From NCBI GenBank assembly GCA_025024175.1, contig QCXZ01000003.1:14605621-14669620 (forward strand): 64,000 nucleotides of DNA, in the 5' to 3' direction. Made by a program: the position numbers and the translations under genes. The DNA is from Rhyzopertha dominica. Lineage: Eukaryota; Arthropoda; Insecta; Coleoptera; Bostrichidae. Shown in pieces: positions 36,001 through 47,946 of this stretch (the first letter of the stretch is position 1; every line of letters begins with the position of its first letter). The notes below the pieces were generated by a model. That model was not told the origin of the DNA. It saw only the letters and a program-made list of their open reading frames with translations, and searched no databases.

Positions 36001-37020
36001 GCCCTTAAAAACATTTTGAAACCAGAAAAATGCACCTTTAAGATCGCTTTTGTTTTGAAAGTTTTCTTTTGCTAATGTGCATTAGATCCACTCCTATATT
36101 TATACTCTTAATTGGTTTTACTTATATTTCATTAAGTTTGGGTTTTGGGAAATGGTTTTTTTTACACGAGAAGATCTTATCGGGCTCTTGTTATAGGTAA
36201 TCAAAGGTTACTGCAAGTTGGTGGTAAGTTTTCAGCAGCAGTATATGATGTATAATGTCTTATTCAATAACAACTAAACTTGTGAAAATATCACTAGCTC
36301 ACTTTAATAGAACTAGTAGTATTTCTTGAAATTCCAATACAAATTGCAATTTTTAAAATAAGTGCGTGATTTTTGTTTATTTTCAAAAATGGCGGACTTT
36401 GGGTTATATCAGGTTCCTATACAAACTACAACTTTTTTTTAACGGAGATGCTATTTGCTTCTCGATGGGAATTATTCAAGATTTTATAAAGAAAATGAAA
36501 TAGCTTTGTAACTAACAAAGGTTAAACCTTATGATTCTCGCTACTACAAAGATTAAATAAGATCTTAGACTCTAAATAGGATTGACGTTTGTTTTATTTA
36601 ACTTCGAAACTTGATGTTTTTAAACGCAATGGTGTATGTAGGCGAATAATTTAACTTTATAAAATGACAAATTTTTATAGTCCTGAAGTAATCTCGTAGC
36701 GCCTCTCATCAATGTTCTCTTATTTCTTGGTGCAAGATGTCCACATAACCTGAGCATCTCTGCCTGCCTTAGTTATCANTTAAGGTGTTTAAANATGTCT
36801 CCCAGTCGGTGAATTAGTGGATATACGATTTTCTTTCCAGGTTTATGTAAGCAGAATCCCAGATATACAGCGCCCACATGTACTGTCTTCTCAGTAAAAC
36901 TGTTACAGAGATTTTGAAACACTGCGAATGTAGAATAACAACGACGAATTAGAAACACAGTTGTAATGAAAGAAAAGCACTACGCAAATGTGAAATGGAC
37001 AGCAGTGTTGAAAACTTCAT
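36001..37020. other. Intergenic, nothing firmly recognised
   Basis: Contains two Ns (36779, 36794). A weak minus-strand resemblance to the end of a non-LTR reverse transcriptase at about 36.65-36.80 kb is too poor to annotate. Confidence 0.4.
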
Positions 37021-38046
37021 TAAACAGCAGTATTTTGGTNTGAAAGCTTCCGTGGTTGTTGTAGATAACATGCTGTTTTCCTGGCTGGTTCCCACGTAGC
37101 TTGTTTGGTCTTGACGTTTCCACATTCATGTCTTCCTCAGGAGTAGCTCTGAATCTAAAGTGTCCTAGACTGCACTGGTATTTATATATACCCGTCCGGT
37201 TCGCTGAAGGGTTAAACTTTGCCGCTGTGGATGCTGCTTAGATGGTCCGGCAACTCCTTTATGTCCTATTGCCCATGCGGCCAAACATCCACTACAGTAT
37301 TCCTCCTGGAACTTAGAGAAAGTAGATTTCAGACAGGTCTTTGTTAGTTCAACTAGTTCTTCATTCAGATGTTCTTCTTGTAGACGTTTCTTCAACTCCC
37401 TTAAGGCACCGTCCAGTGGTATCTTCGTGAAGAGAGAGATGATATCGAAGCTTACTATAAGGTGTCGTCCGGATCCAGCTTGATCTTCATTTTCTCAATA
37501 TGATCTTCTGGGTTCCTGATGTGGTGGTCTGTCTTTCTTATAAGTCCTTTCAGGATCTGAACGATGTAGTGAGGATTAGTGGCAGATCCTGTTGCACTAA
37601 CAATCGCTCTCAGTGGTATCGCTGATTTGTGAATCTTCGGTGGGCAGTATAGTTGCGGCACCCTTGTATCGATTTTGATCATGCCGCGATGTAGCTCCTC
37701 TGATATTTTCGATTTCCGTATGGCTGCACTGATGGTCCGTACGATGCTTCTTGCTGGATTCTTCTTTATCTTCTTGTAGGCTTGGCCCTCGAGTATTTAT
37801 TTTCCTCGCCTTTGTTATGTAGGCAATCGTATCCAAGATAATGGGGGCGCTGCCTTTGCCGGTCGGTAATACTGTCAGGTCCGGGTTGTTCTTTAGCTCG
37901 CTTATGGCACTTCTTTCTTTGCGGTTTAAGTTAGACTTCGGGGGTTTGGATTTCCGTATTCTACCGCAAGTACTTTCCGCTATTAAGAGACGGAAAGTCC
38001 CTTTTATTTTCAAACGACAGACCAACCCTTGGTTCGTTACCGTCTA
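37021..38046 (-). pseudogene. Penelope-like retroelement, reverse transcriptase relic
   Basis: Minus strand from about 38025: RKERSAISELKNNPDLTVLP then TGKGSAPIILDT, YITKARKI; after a frameshift VPQLYCPPKIHKSAIPLRAI and VSATGSATNP; then DHIEKMKIKLDPDDTL; after another shift VSFDIISLFTKIPLDGALRE and LKKRLQEEHL. PKIHK..IPLR.IVS and VSFD..SLFT..P are signature blocks of Penelope-like reverse transcriptases, the second holding a catalytic Asp. Frame breaks and loss of the later palm motifs mark it as dead. The tail at 37021-37190 (GACGTTTCCAC...GTCTTCCTCAGGAG) has the look of a Penelope terminal region. Confidence 0.85.
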
Positions 38047-39432
38047 GACGCTAATTATAAATAATTATTTTATGTTTTTTTTTTTGTGATGCAAGGAATT
38101 GAGCAATTTGTATTTGATATTTCAATTGCCACAATGCGTTCCATATGGCTTCAAAAAGATTAGGCCTCTCCTAAAGCAACAAACTGTTTTTAAGTTTAAA
38201 GTTTAAATAGATGAAATGGTCGTAGTGCACAAGCTAACTAGCTCTTTGATCTAAGAGGACCGGGTTTTCTGGGGCTACATTAAGTCTCAAGTTTACTGTT
38301 CTTACAATTAGCTATACTTGAAGACGATGGGAAACAAATCGAGATTGTGTAAAAAAGTACTTAAGAAATGTCCACTATAGTATACCTTGAAAGATATGCC
38401 GATATCTTGAACAATTTCCTGAAATACTGAATTTTCTTCTCTTTCTTGCATTTGCAGTATACATTTTATAGTTTTAGTCCAGAAATGTACCTAAAGGCTT
38501 GCGTTTTTTGAGATTTGGGGTTGTTCACAACCCAGTTTTTCAACATACCAGGACAAGCCCAAATGATACTGCCAGGTTCGAGATTAAGAAATTGATCTGA
38601 GCGATGCACTCGTATGTCCAAAATTGACTTCAATGAAAGATAAATACAACCAAAACGTAAAAAGAAGAAAGAATCCACAGGAGAAGCTAGCACGATTCCT
38701 TCGCAACCGCATAGGCGTATAGTTACCTTTTTTTTAAAACTTAAGGACATTAAACGTTACATCTTTTAGAACCATACTGTTTGTAACAGGATCTCCTACA
38801 GTGGGGTTAGATCATAAATAAGGCACTAGAACAGGTAAGCAGAAGGAGTTTCGCCCAACAAAACGAAATTCTCGGAATTTTTGAGTAGATGATTCGTCTC
38901 ATCATATTTTGTTCTTGGAGATGAGTAAAATCAGTGATTATAGTTCTAAGAAAATGTTAATATTTACTATTAGCGATAAAAGTTTCTGTTGTGTTTATAT
39001 CTAATAAATGCATGCTTTAAACCACCGATATGGTGCTGTCTAAGCATAGTTCTAATCTAGTATGCCAAAAATGAATATCACTCAAGCATGGGCTTTTATA
39101 GAAGTAAAAAAAATAAGAATTAAGAAATCGATATTTCTCATCAAAATGTGATATCCGCAAATACGCTAAAATATCTACAAATAATCAGGGTTCACACAAA
39201 ATTCAACATTTATTTGGTTCCGACTAGTCTTTACAAAAAATAAATACAGCTTTTATAGTACATTTCAGTGCTTCACACGCATGGTTGCGATATTTACAGT
39301 AAGTTCAAGAGTATAAACGGTAACAGCTTATCCAATAGGTAAAGTATGTACAGATTTACAAACTTATAATCTTTTTTACAATGGCGTTTGCTTCGTATTA
39401 TCACATAGTTCACTTAAAAATGAATAAAGAAT
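38047..39432. other. Spacer and 3' flank of the Ig gene
   Basis: AT-rich. The part next to 39433 should hold the 3' UTR of the minus-strand Ig gene. A 94-codon minus ORF at 38466-38750 is not recognisable. Confidence 0.4.
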
Positions 39433-39509
39433 TTATTTACTGACTAGATGCCACAAGGAAATCAGGAACAAGGGCACAATAGCGATGCTTCTTCTGGTGG
39501 CGTCGTTAA
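39433..39509 (-). CDS. Exon 6 of the Ig gene: hydrophobic C-terminus and stop
   Basis: Acceptor TTTTTCTTGCAG ends at 39510. The G left by exon 5 joins TT to give Val, then NDATRRSIAIVPLFLISLWH and LVSK before TAA at 39435-39433. A hydrophobic tail with almost nothing after it is typical of GPI-anchor signals. AATAAA overlaps the stop codon; other AATAAA hexamers lie further along the minus strand (about 39215). Confidence 0.8.
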
Positions 39510-42500
39510 CTGCAAGAAAAATTTAAAGAGATTAGTTATGAAATAGCTGTAAGAAATTTTAGTTTGACAAACACATAAAGTGAAAATAATTTTTAAAAGT
39601 GTTAGCGACTGTATGCAACTTTTAAAACACGAGTTACCAATAAAATTCAGGCACTAGTAGCAATAGTAATGGTTTAAAGCTCATGACATCGGATTATTAC
39701 TTAAAAACAAGATCACAGCTTTGAAGAATGCAAATATAGGTAAACCTGTCAAACAACTATTTTTGTAATTACTTGTAAGTAAATATTTATAATTAATTAA
39801 TTATGAAATTGAGATAACGAAAATTTTTATTAACCTTACACATGCTACAATCGATGCTTTCACTCGTTTGTAATTTTAATTTTATTTATTACCACTAACA
39901 TAAACATGAAATTCACACCACGTACATTGGTTGTAAATAGCTATTGTTAAATAAATACGATTTCTAATAATTCGGGTAAGCATGCATACAGAAGGGGACT
40001 TGTAAGATACCTTGAGTAGTATTGGTTTGTTCAATATTTTCGTCATTACCGTCAATATTCACCACCTCAGCACGTTCGTCGTAGTAAATCGAAGAATTCG
40101 TAAAATTGCTCGAAAATGCATAGTCAGTGTAAATATCTTCGATTTCTGTATATAAAATATACTAGTAAAGAAAAATATTGAAGACTTGCATACGGGCAAC
40201 CATGCATCCACGAACGTGTACGCATGGTAACCATTAAGCGAAGAAGTAGGCGAAAGAACATAGTTTCTTTACACTTCCTAAGTCACTTACCAGGATAAAA
40301 CATTTCTGACTTCAAAACGTGGTAGTCAGTATCAGGAATCGTAAGGTGGCACTCAAATTGTGTAGATCCTGCTATATCAGTGGCTTTATACACCAAAGTA
40401 ATGTTGTACAGTCCATCTTCTTCTTTTAAGTCTGCTTCCTCTACCTCGAGTGTTGCATTGCTACAAATATAAATCAAAGAGATGTAAAACCTTCGTCAGC
40501 GAACTTGTCAATAGTATAGTTTAATTGTCTGTATTTTAACTTAATATCTATCTTTTAATAAGTTATATTAGGATCCTTCAACTGCAAATGTCTTTTCGTT
40601 TACTTTGTTTTTTAATATGTAACTTCTGAGGCTGTATAAAGAGAATTTAACTAGGATTGAGCATCTAAATCCTGAGGTTAAAATTTGGTATGCATCGACT
40701 ACTGTATCTTATGAAAACAACAGACTCCGAATGGCGGCGCATGATTATTAATGTTATTATATATCTATCAGTCAACAAAAATGTAGAAAGGGAAGACTTA
40801 TTGTTACATATTACGATACAAAGCAGGTGATCAAATTTGCTATACTATTTATCGCTTAATACTTCATGAGGCATGAATGTTCATTATACTGTAGCCTTAG
40901 AAATTGTTTATAAACAGTCGGTTCTTTCCAAAACCACAACGCCTCCTTTTCTATTTATATACATACTGACTGACCTACAAATAAGACCAGTCAATAATAA
41001 AAGACTTATTAAAGTAGGTATAGTTGAAAGCAACAATCTATGAGACTCATTATACGAACAGCCGACTACCGCTCACAGTGGTTTACAAGTATTACCTTAA
41101 GCTGTCGTAAATAATAGACGAGTTCGGCACGTTCCACTATTTGGCAGCGGAATGGACCGTATCCAAAAATTGTGTTTAGGCTTTTTTAGAATTTTTTTCC
41201 GTACACAAAAATCAATGAGCGTTATTATAATGATTCTACATGCAGGAGGTAAAAATGGTACCTTGAATGTAAAAACTTAAATGAAGCAAGCGCCGATTAT
41301 CATTCTGATATGAATGCGGACGTGTTTGAAAATTGGTTCAAAAGCATTTTATTGTCATAGTAATGGACAACGCTAGTTACCATTCGGAACAACTGGATAA
41401 CATTCCAAATACAACAACTAATAAGTCAACCATTCAAGAGTTTTTAAGAAAAGAAGATTTATATTTGAAGAGGACTACACAAAAAAAACAATTGTTGGAA
41501 GTGCTTGTCATAAAAAAATTTTCGAAGAAATTTAAAATTGACATTCTCGCTTCTGAATGTGGACACACCATTTTACGATTACCCCCATATCATTCCATTT
41601 TCAACCCCATTGAAATGATATGGGGGCAGTTGAAACAAAGAATTCGACGAGGGAACACCGGTGGAAAATTTAGCAATGTAATGCTGCTAAAAATTAGACA
41701 CAAAGCTGAAATAACAAGTGTCGATGCATGGAGGAATTCAGTGCGGCATGTACTGGACATTGAAAATCGGTACAGAGCGAATCATGTACAAGAATTAATA
41801 ATAGAAGTTAATCCTTTTTTTAGCACTGAAAGTGATAGTGAGTAATTTTTTTTTAGTTTGTGACTCTTGCAATGTGCTGTAATGAACATAATCGGTACTG
41901 TGTATAAATTTTATTGGGCACTATTGTACATTTTTTCTAACAAATGTAAATAATTTTCTACTTACTAGTTTGTAATTTTTATATTAAATTTGTACAAATT
42001 CTTTATGATGTGCAAAGGCTTTTATTTAATACATCGGAAAATTTAAACCCAATAAAGGATCATAAAAATAGCATCAGGTATGCATTGAATAAAATTTGTT
42101 ATAAAATCTTCTATGTTTTATTGATTGCTAAATTATCACAACTAACAAATTTAAAAAATTTAAGTGGAAAAGTTAAAATTTTAGGCAATAATATTTTTTG
42201 AATACGGCCCATTTAGGAACTTTGAAGCGTGCCACAAATCCTAATAATTCAGGACGGCCGACCATAAGGCTGCAAAAACCGCTTTCATCTTCAAGTCATA
42301 TGATGATGATATGTGAGAGGTTTGCTCAGCCAATACATTTCGTCGAGTACATCCCAAACACTTTACAAATTACAGTGGCGTAGCCAGAAAGTTAACTTGG
42401 GAGGCAAAGCTCCAAACACAAGAAAAATGTTAAGTACAAATACAAGAAAAGAGAAGAAGAGCTGCGACTTAAATTTTAATGTTTAATTTGCTAAAATGTT

Positions 42501-45500
42501 GCAACAGCTTGCAACAAATTTGTATGGTTAAATGTAAAAAAGCTGCTTTATTATCAAACTAATTTAGTTCCCCCCCCCCCGGACTACGCCACTGCAAATT
42601 ACATGTTTTTTTTCACTAAATNTGGAAGAAGTTAGCTGTGTATCTTATTTTGGAACATCCTGTACATAAATATAGGTATTTTCAGAGTGCGCCGAATTGT
42701 AGGACCCAAAAATCAGATCAATAGCTTGGATAAAAGAAAGTTATGGAACTTGTACCCACGCCTAGGTCACCCTGTAGGTACCTACGTCGTAATGTTAAAG
42801 TGTTTGGCAAAAAAATGTAAATGTACCTCTACTTACAATAGAAAGTATAAGGTGCTTTAGAGAAACTAAACACGTGCAATTTTCAGTTATCTGATGTAAA
42901 TGCAGATAACGTTTTTGCAATTGCTATGTCATATCTACACATACATTCAACTTTTTTTATGAAAATAAGATTTAACGGCTGAACCATACCGGAGAAAAAT
43001 AATCTAAGCTGTTAGACTATTTTCTTATAGCTAACTAATAATAAGTACATTAATACGTATCAAATAAAAAAATAGCTTTTGACTTAGTACAAACCTATTG
43101 ATACGTTAATAGTATAACATAGCTAATATAATCTAATTAACAGAGCGGTAACATGAATACACTATAACTAGAAATTACTGTAGCATGTCATCCTAATTTC
43201 CCTATCACTCCTAAAATATTATGCTTTTAGCCAGCTCGTATACCTACTGGTATTTTCGAGTTAAGTATGTACTTATCAAGAAGTATTAAAATGTATTTAC
43301 TCCTGTTCTTCCAACTTCAAAACGGGATGTACAAGACAACAGTTTTTATTCTTAACAAATAAATAAGATGACAAAACCTTCGTTTTTATTTCAGTACCCA
43401 AAATTTAAGGCCGAATTTCAATAGCACTGAATCTTATGTACATAAGTTTAATATAATATACATACCCTTCTGCTGCAAGTATGGTCATCTGAGGTTTAGG
43501 ACGGAGACCACTCGCAGAACAAATAATGGTTACGTTTTCACCTTCGGGAACTAGCACGAAGTTTACTTCTTCAGCGGGTTCTAAAAAGATATAAATAATA
43601 GCATGTGTGTCTTATTGTAGTTGGGCACAAGTAAGTAGAGTCATGCAAATTTATTCATTTTATCTGATTAGCAGTCATTCTTTTGTAGGTGCTCAGCCAA
43701 GGGTGGCGAACTGGCACGTGCCAAGAAACTGACGGCACCTTATTTACAGATGGTTAGGTTAGTAGACGGTTTAGAGTGCGCGTTTAAAGTCTCCCTCTCC
43801 CTCAAGATAACCTTCCAATGCGTTAATGACCTGGCTTCTGAATGCGCTAAGAGTAAGATAAGATATATATTTTTCTCAAAATTTCGCCAAAGCCACAATG
43901 AACTCAAAAATTTTAGGTAGCAAGTAGGACTATTTTAATATTTACATAATCGCGTTTAGTAAATAAAACTGGACAATCCGATCCAAAGGTATGAACTATG
44001 AAGGATTGATAGATAATTATCCAGAGTGCGAGGAAAAATAAAAACGAAACGGTATTGAAAGCGAAAAAATAATAACAAAACATTCAATTTAATTTATTTT
44101 AACGATCATCGCTAAAGATTATCTGTTGAGAATTAAAAGTATAATTAAGCCAGATAACACCGAAAGGAAAGAAGTTCGGTTTTAATTAGCATGACTTTGA
44201 AATACTGCTGTAATAGGCAGAAATAGTTTTTCTTAAACATAAATAATATTTTACCTGAATTTTCAATTTTCACAAATTTGATGATGTGATGTAACAGTAT
44301 AATAAAATAGAATCCTTTAGATACCATAACCAATGATGATTTCAACTCCAAAAATAGTATTTTGTTATATGTGAAAAATTAATAAAGTTCTTGGTAAAAT
44401 ACTTGTTTACACCAGATTGTTCATCGGGATTTAGAAAGCTGTTTGTTGTACTAGTATAAAAATAACATAGTATTTAGAATAACGCAATATCCTCGCGAGT
44501 TGTAATGCCTGTATAATGGAGGCTTAAGAAACTCTGTTCAGAATACATAAAATACACGTTATTTACCCGGGTCACACAATTTAATATTCTAGCAATATTT
44601 CGTGTTTGTTCTTTATATTTCCCCAAAGCAAAATAATCACTGAATAAGCCGCTACGAAAATTTTAATTTCATACAGGATTTAATGCTTCCTTGAAGGGAA
44701 AAGTAAAATGCAGTCATAATCTCATAACACATCATAAAACTGAAAAAGAGTTTGCTTACCATATACAATCATATTATTCGCTTTTACATCTTCGCTATAG
44801 TCACTACTGACTTTGCACATGTAGTTTCCTGAAATATCGGGCGATACATCTGTGATATACAGAGCCCTGTGCATTGTAATCGTATCATTGGAAGCTTTGT
44901 ATCTTATGTCAACCTTGTCTTTGAAGTCTCCNAGAGCCTGAGGCAACCTATCTCTTTGTTGTGGTAACCACTGGTATATAATGTCTGCGTTGCTGTTGTA
45001 ATACCATCTTACTTCCAAACCCTTTTCCCCTTCAGCTTCAAAATCACAGTCCAGTACTACCGCATCTGTCGATCCGCTTCTTATCGAGGCTGGTACCTTT
45101 AGTTCTTTAATTTTAAGACTCGCTGACACTGAAACAATACGTTTATTTGACGAGGCTCAAGTGGTCAATGTATGGTAATGAAGTGTTCAGTAAAATATTG
45201 GATGTTTAATTTAAGGTGCCTTACTACTAATTCTTGCATAGATTTAGAAAAGCCGACAACGATTATATTCAGTTTGCACAGTCATTTTTTGCGGGAAACT
45301 GGATATTAATTTCATTCCTGAATTTACACGCTTTCTACAACATCAAGAATGTTGATTCCAATTTAAAGGTTTTGCAATACGTATATTTTACGCAAACAAA
45401 TAGTAAGTTATAAAAATACAAAATGTTTTGGTAAAATAAACGGTTGGCATCAGACGGCCAAGTTCTATCTTTAACATCAGCTTACAGCTTGCTTTATAGC

Positions 45501-47946
45501 GCAAATGGAAGCCTTGACCGACCAAGACTTGGGCGTCACATTAGTTTCCACTACATGAAATACCAGACACAGCCATTGATCTAGTTGGCATGATGAATAT
45601 GTTAAATTGTTTTATAATGGGTCTAAAATGCAAAGATACCTGGATGTTATCAAATCAGATGCAATAGTTTCGTATTAAGTAAATAAATATAAATAGGCAC
45701 CATGAAGTCCCGGCTTTTATGTAATAAAGAATTAAATTAAGCATGCGTTCCTTAATATATGGCATAGTCCAACATTTTAAAGTTTAAGATCGGCGATCCT
45801 ATTCTTTGCAAAACTTGCAAAACAGTTTTCAAACAAAAGAGACACATAATAATAATAACAAGATAACATAATAATAATAATAATAATACGAATTGTACAG
45901 ATTTTGGATAAAACAGGTAAAGATGTCATACTTTTGAAATATCATTACTATTCTTGCCTTACTTAAACCGCAAGGAGAAAACATTGATAATAAACAGGGC
46001 AAAGATACCAGTTTTGCGGTCCAATCATGCGGCTCCGCCAAACCGGGACGACCACGTATCCAAGTATCCAGAAAGGGACGCCCGAGTTAGTTTGTGTTCG
46101 CCTGAAGACAATTACGTCCACGATGAACTCGGCTCTGCAGATGTTAACCACTGCAGTGGGCAAAACGTCAGCAGAGACAACTAACCCGGAATCATCTAAC
46201 AGTACGAACTCCGGCCGTAAAAGCCTTACATTATACCAAAGAGTTTAATGTGGATCATTAACAAAGTAAACCTTGACATATCCTTAGGTTTGACATGGAC
46301 ATGTGTAACCACCTTAAATACGTATAGTAGAGGAGGTAATTAACTTTGTGCTAAAATGAATATGTCAAAGAATAATCTATCAAAGTAATTTTACTTCACT
46401 GGACTTCGCCTTTGCTTTTCTTGTACTTACCAACCGTAACACGTCGTCGACAATTAGGTCTCTGTATTTACAGATCGTACCAGCCTATGTCGTAGCTTGT
46501 AAAATGACCCCCAATATGTGGTGTACGACGTGCCCACAACAAAATCTAACTTACTATGTTTAATTAGGAATTACATTAAGTGAGTTATAAAAGTTTCTAA
46601 TGATATAGCAACAACGTTTCGAAAAAGCCACGCAACATTGTGAAGGGAACTGCGTGTATAAAGTTGGCACCTGGATAACACAGTTAACTAATAGCTATTA
46701 GTAACTAAACCTGTCAGGAAGCGCGACATATCATCTGGTGCAAACTATTAGAGCTATACTAATACTATACTTTCTACCTCTTCAATAAGAATTTATGTTT
46801 CTTAGAATCAGTTTTGGTTGCACCTTATTCATTTGCCATTATTAATAGTTTTTCATCATTATCGAATTGACATATTATTGAACAAAATATGCAAAAATTA
46901 CTTGAAGAATAGCTACAATGTCATTTGATTTAGATCCAATGTAGCTGTCGGTACTTGCTGAAATATCTTAATAACAAATAGATGAACTCCCTTGCGTGAG
47001 TTCCAAATAACTTCTTTAATTTATCAGTATACCTACAGCGGACAGCAGCAAAGATACAATTTTTTCTTGCTGGGAGTTATACCTTCTGGAAAAGTAGATG
47101 AACTAATTTAAAACAAAATCAAAAATAGGTTAAAAAAGGGTCTAAACGCGGTAGTGAGTTGTAGTCGGGCGTGGTTCTAGAAATGTAGAACACGATAAGC
47201 GGGAGGTACAGAGCGTCGGCGAAGAACTTGAAGTACCTGCAGGCCAGTGGTACACAAAAGATGAAAAACTTATTGGGGTGCGAAGCATATGCCGCCGAAT
47301 AAGAAGTTTTAACTTGTTTCCTACAGCTTTTTTTAAATAGTACAATTATTACTGGGTGCTTTTGCTTTTATGTAAACAGTAAAATAATTATGTTTAAGAG
47401 ACTGTTTGCAGAGCCTCCTGCATTGCAGAGAGGTAGCCGCACATGAGACAACCAAGCACCCTGTTACATGCTTGTATGTATATGGCTTTTGTCTATAAAT
47501 AGATATTCATAAATAGCCTTTAACCACAGTGGCTGTTACCCAACAAGTGGGAGTAATAAATCTGAAATATAGGTACAATATTTTCCGGGATAAAATATAA
47601 TAAACCTCCAAAGCATCTACTCGTGTCACATCCACGCGTGATCAAAATAGCAATCAAATTTGGACCTGTATCCCGTTTCAAATGAAAACACATAACGCAA
47701 TTGGGTGACGAGAATCGCAGTTACTTTCGGTATCTGCATGTGTTGATTTGTAAGTACATTAATCAACAGCCATACAGAGGTCAGTATTTCAGCAACGATT
47801 GAGGTAATATTGGCAATGTTCACGGGGTTGGGTGTTAATTTATTGTGTGGCCCATTTGGAGCAGGTCCAAATGTTCCACCCAAAGTTAGGTAAATATGAA
47901 TGAAAAGACACAAACATAGATAACGAAGTATATTTTGCGGGAGCAT
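39433..47946 (-). CDS. Two-Ig-domain secreted/GPI-type cell-surface protein (six inferred exons)
   Basis: Minus-strand exons 47946-47880, 45128-44760, 43580-43466, 40460-40291, 40145-40011 and 39509-39433 total 933 nt, 310 residues plus TAA, with all junctions in phase. Exon 1 gives a signal peptide (ILRYLCLCLFIHIYLTL). Exon 2 is a V-type Ig domain: VLDCDFE, LEVRWYYN, DISGNYMCKVS, MIVY. Exons 3-4 form a second Ig-like domain: EGENVTIICSASG, GLYNITLVYKA, FECHLTI, with paired cysteines. Exon 5 is an acidic, Tyr/Asn-rich stalk with NFT, NSS and NTT glycosylation sites. Exon 6 ends with RRSIAIVPLFLISLWHLVSK, a short hydrophobic tail as in GPI-attachment signals or a terminal membrane anchor. The layout resembles Beat-type insect neural adhesion proteins and related uncharacterised two-Ig proteins; I do not assign an orthologue. 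Exon 1 is the least certain part. Confidence 0.8.
40011..40145 (-). CDS. Exon 5 of the Ig gene: acidic stalk
   Basis: Acceptor TTATATACAG, donor CAAG|GTATCT, 135 nt, phase 1 on both sides. It encodes an acidic, Tyr- and Asn-rich linker (EDIYTDYAFSSN, SIYYDERAEVV, DGNDENIEQTN) with several N-glycosylation sequons, as expected for a stalk between Ig domains and a membrane anchor. Confidence 0.82.
40291..40460 (-). CDS. Exon 4 of the Ig gene: second half of second Ig domain
   Basis: Acceptor ATATTTGTAG, donor CCTG|GTAAGT. It encodes NATLEVEEADLKEEDGLY, NITLVYKATD, then STQFECHLTIPDTDYHVLKS. The Cys in FECHL pairs with IICSA of exon 3. The 3-kb intron before it holds a transposase pseudogene and a MITE. 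Confidence 0.9.
41205..41845 (+). pseudogene. IS630/Tc1/mariner-type transposase, truncated and frameshifted
   Basis: An opening segment reads VIIMILHAGGKNGTLNVKT, a stop, then ADYHSDMNADVFENWFKSIL; after a frameshift at about 41335 a 170-codon frame continues with FIVIVMDNASYHSEQLDNIP, a long linker and HSIFNPIEMIWGQLKQRIRR, ending STESDSE. MDNASYH holds the second catalytic Asp and NPIE the third acidic residue of the DDE catalytic set. The N-terminal DNA-binding part is missing. It lies in the intron between exons 3 and 4 of the Ig gene, on the opposite strand to that gene. Confidence 0.88.
42373..42594. mobile_element. 222-bp hAT-type MITE
   Basis: Ends CAGTGGCGTAGCC and GGACTACGCCACTG are inverted repeats, flanked by the direct repeat CAAATTAC (42366-42373 and 42595-42602, sharing one base with the element on the left). 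This is a 7- to 8-bp target duplication with CAG ends, typical of hAT. No coding capacity; includes a 12-C run at about 42570. It is inserted between the transposase pseudogene and its putative terminal repeat, so it is probably nested in that older element. Confidence 0.85.
42652..42664 (-). repeat. Candidate terminal repeat of the IS630/Tc1-type element
   Basis: GGAACATCCTGTA, in reverse TACAGGATGTTCC, is the usual start of Tc1/mariner-like inverted repeats. The matching left end is not visible, in line with 5' loss of the element. Confidence 0.4.
43466..43580 (-). CDS. Exon 3 of the Ig gene: first half of second Ig domain
   Basis: Acceptor CTTTTTAG, donor GG|GTATGT, phase 1 in and phase 2 out, 115 nt. 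It encodes EPAEEVNFVLVPEGENVT then IICSASGLRPKPQM; the Cys is the first of the Ig pair. It is too short to stand out as an ORF and was found by following the phase from exon 2. Confidence 0.88.
44760..45128 (-). CDS. Exon 2 of the Ig gene: first (V-type) Ig domain
   Basis: Acceptor ATTGTTTCAG, donor TATG|GTAAGC. It encodes LKIKELKVPASIRSG, first Ig Cys in LDCDFE, Trp in VRWYYN, YQWLPQQR, and second Cys in the GNYMCKVS motif with the Asp of the D.SG.Y.C pattern. One N (44932) falls in the wobble base of a Leu codon (CTN) and does not change the protein. Confidence 0.9.
46076..46205 (-). repeat. Interspersed repeat shared with 61.3 kb (probably Penelope-associated)
   Basis: Reverse complement of 61289-61430, with about 21 bases less. 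Shared landmarks: TACGTCCACGATGAACTC, GCTCTG.AGATG, CACCACWGCAGTGGG, AACGTCAGC. The minus strand reads PTAVVNICRAEFIVDV. It lies in intron 1 of the Ig gene. Class uncertain; the ACGTTT...CATCTTCAGAG motif occurs in Penelope-like termini. Confidence 0.55.
47155..47339 (+). other. GC-rich coding-like island of unknown origin
   Basis: The plus frame is open for about 60 codons: VVGRGSRNVEHDKREVQSVG, EELEVPAGQWYTKDEKLIGV, RSICRRIRSFNLFPTAFFK, then stop. Base composition differs sharply from the AT-rich intron around it. It has no start codon and no matching neighbour exon, and I recognise no family. It lies antisense within intron 1 of the Ig gene, so a transposon scrap or retro-copied fragment is most likely. 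Confidence 0.3.
47880..47946 (-). CDS. Candidate signal-peptide exon 1 of the Ig gene
   Basis: ATG at 47946 begins MLPQNILRYLCLCLFIHIYL. Ending the exon at 47880 leaves a phase-1 G that completes the first codon of exon 2 (G+TG, Val), giving LTLVSA|SLK, a plausible signal-peptidase site. The donor here is G|GTGGAA, which is weak, and the frame stays open well past it by chance or otherwise. The phase and signal-peptide fit favour it; another first exon further upstream is possible. Confidence 0.5.

Noticed and set aside
36650..36960. Minus-strand resemblance to the end of a non-LTR reverse transcriptase (RLCGHLAPRNKR, KKIVYPLIHRLGD)
   Set aside because: Too short and too degenerate; contains Ns and no catalytic motif.
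38466..38750. 94-codon minus-strand ORF
   Set aside because: Contains low-complexity aromatic runs and no recognisable motif; the opposite strand shows no better reading.
43684..43730. GGGTGGCGAACTGGCACGTG as a hAT-like terminus
   Set aside because: Only one end is visible and no target duplication or partner end was found nearby.
45848..45892. ATA/ATAA microsatellite encoding a poly-Tyr ORF
   Set aside because: Simple repeat; the ORF is an artefact of low complexity.
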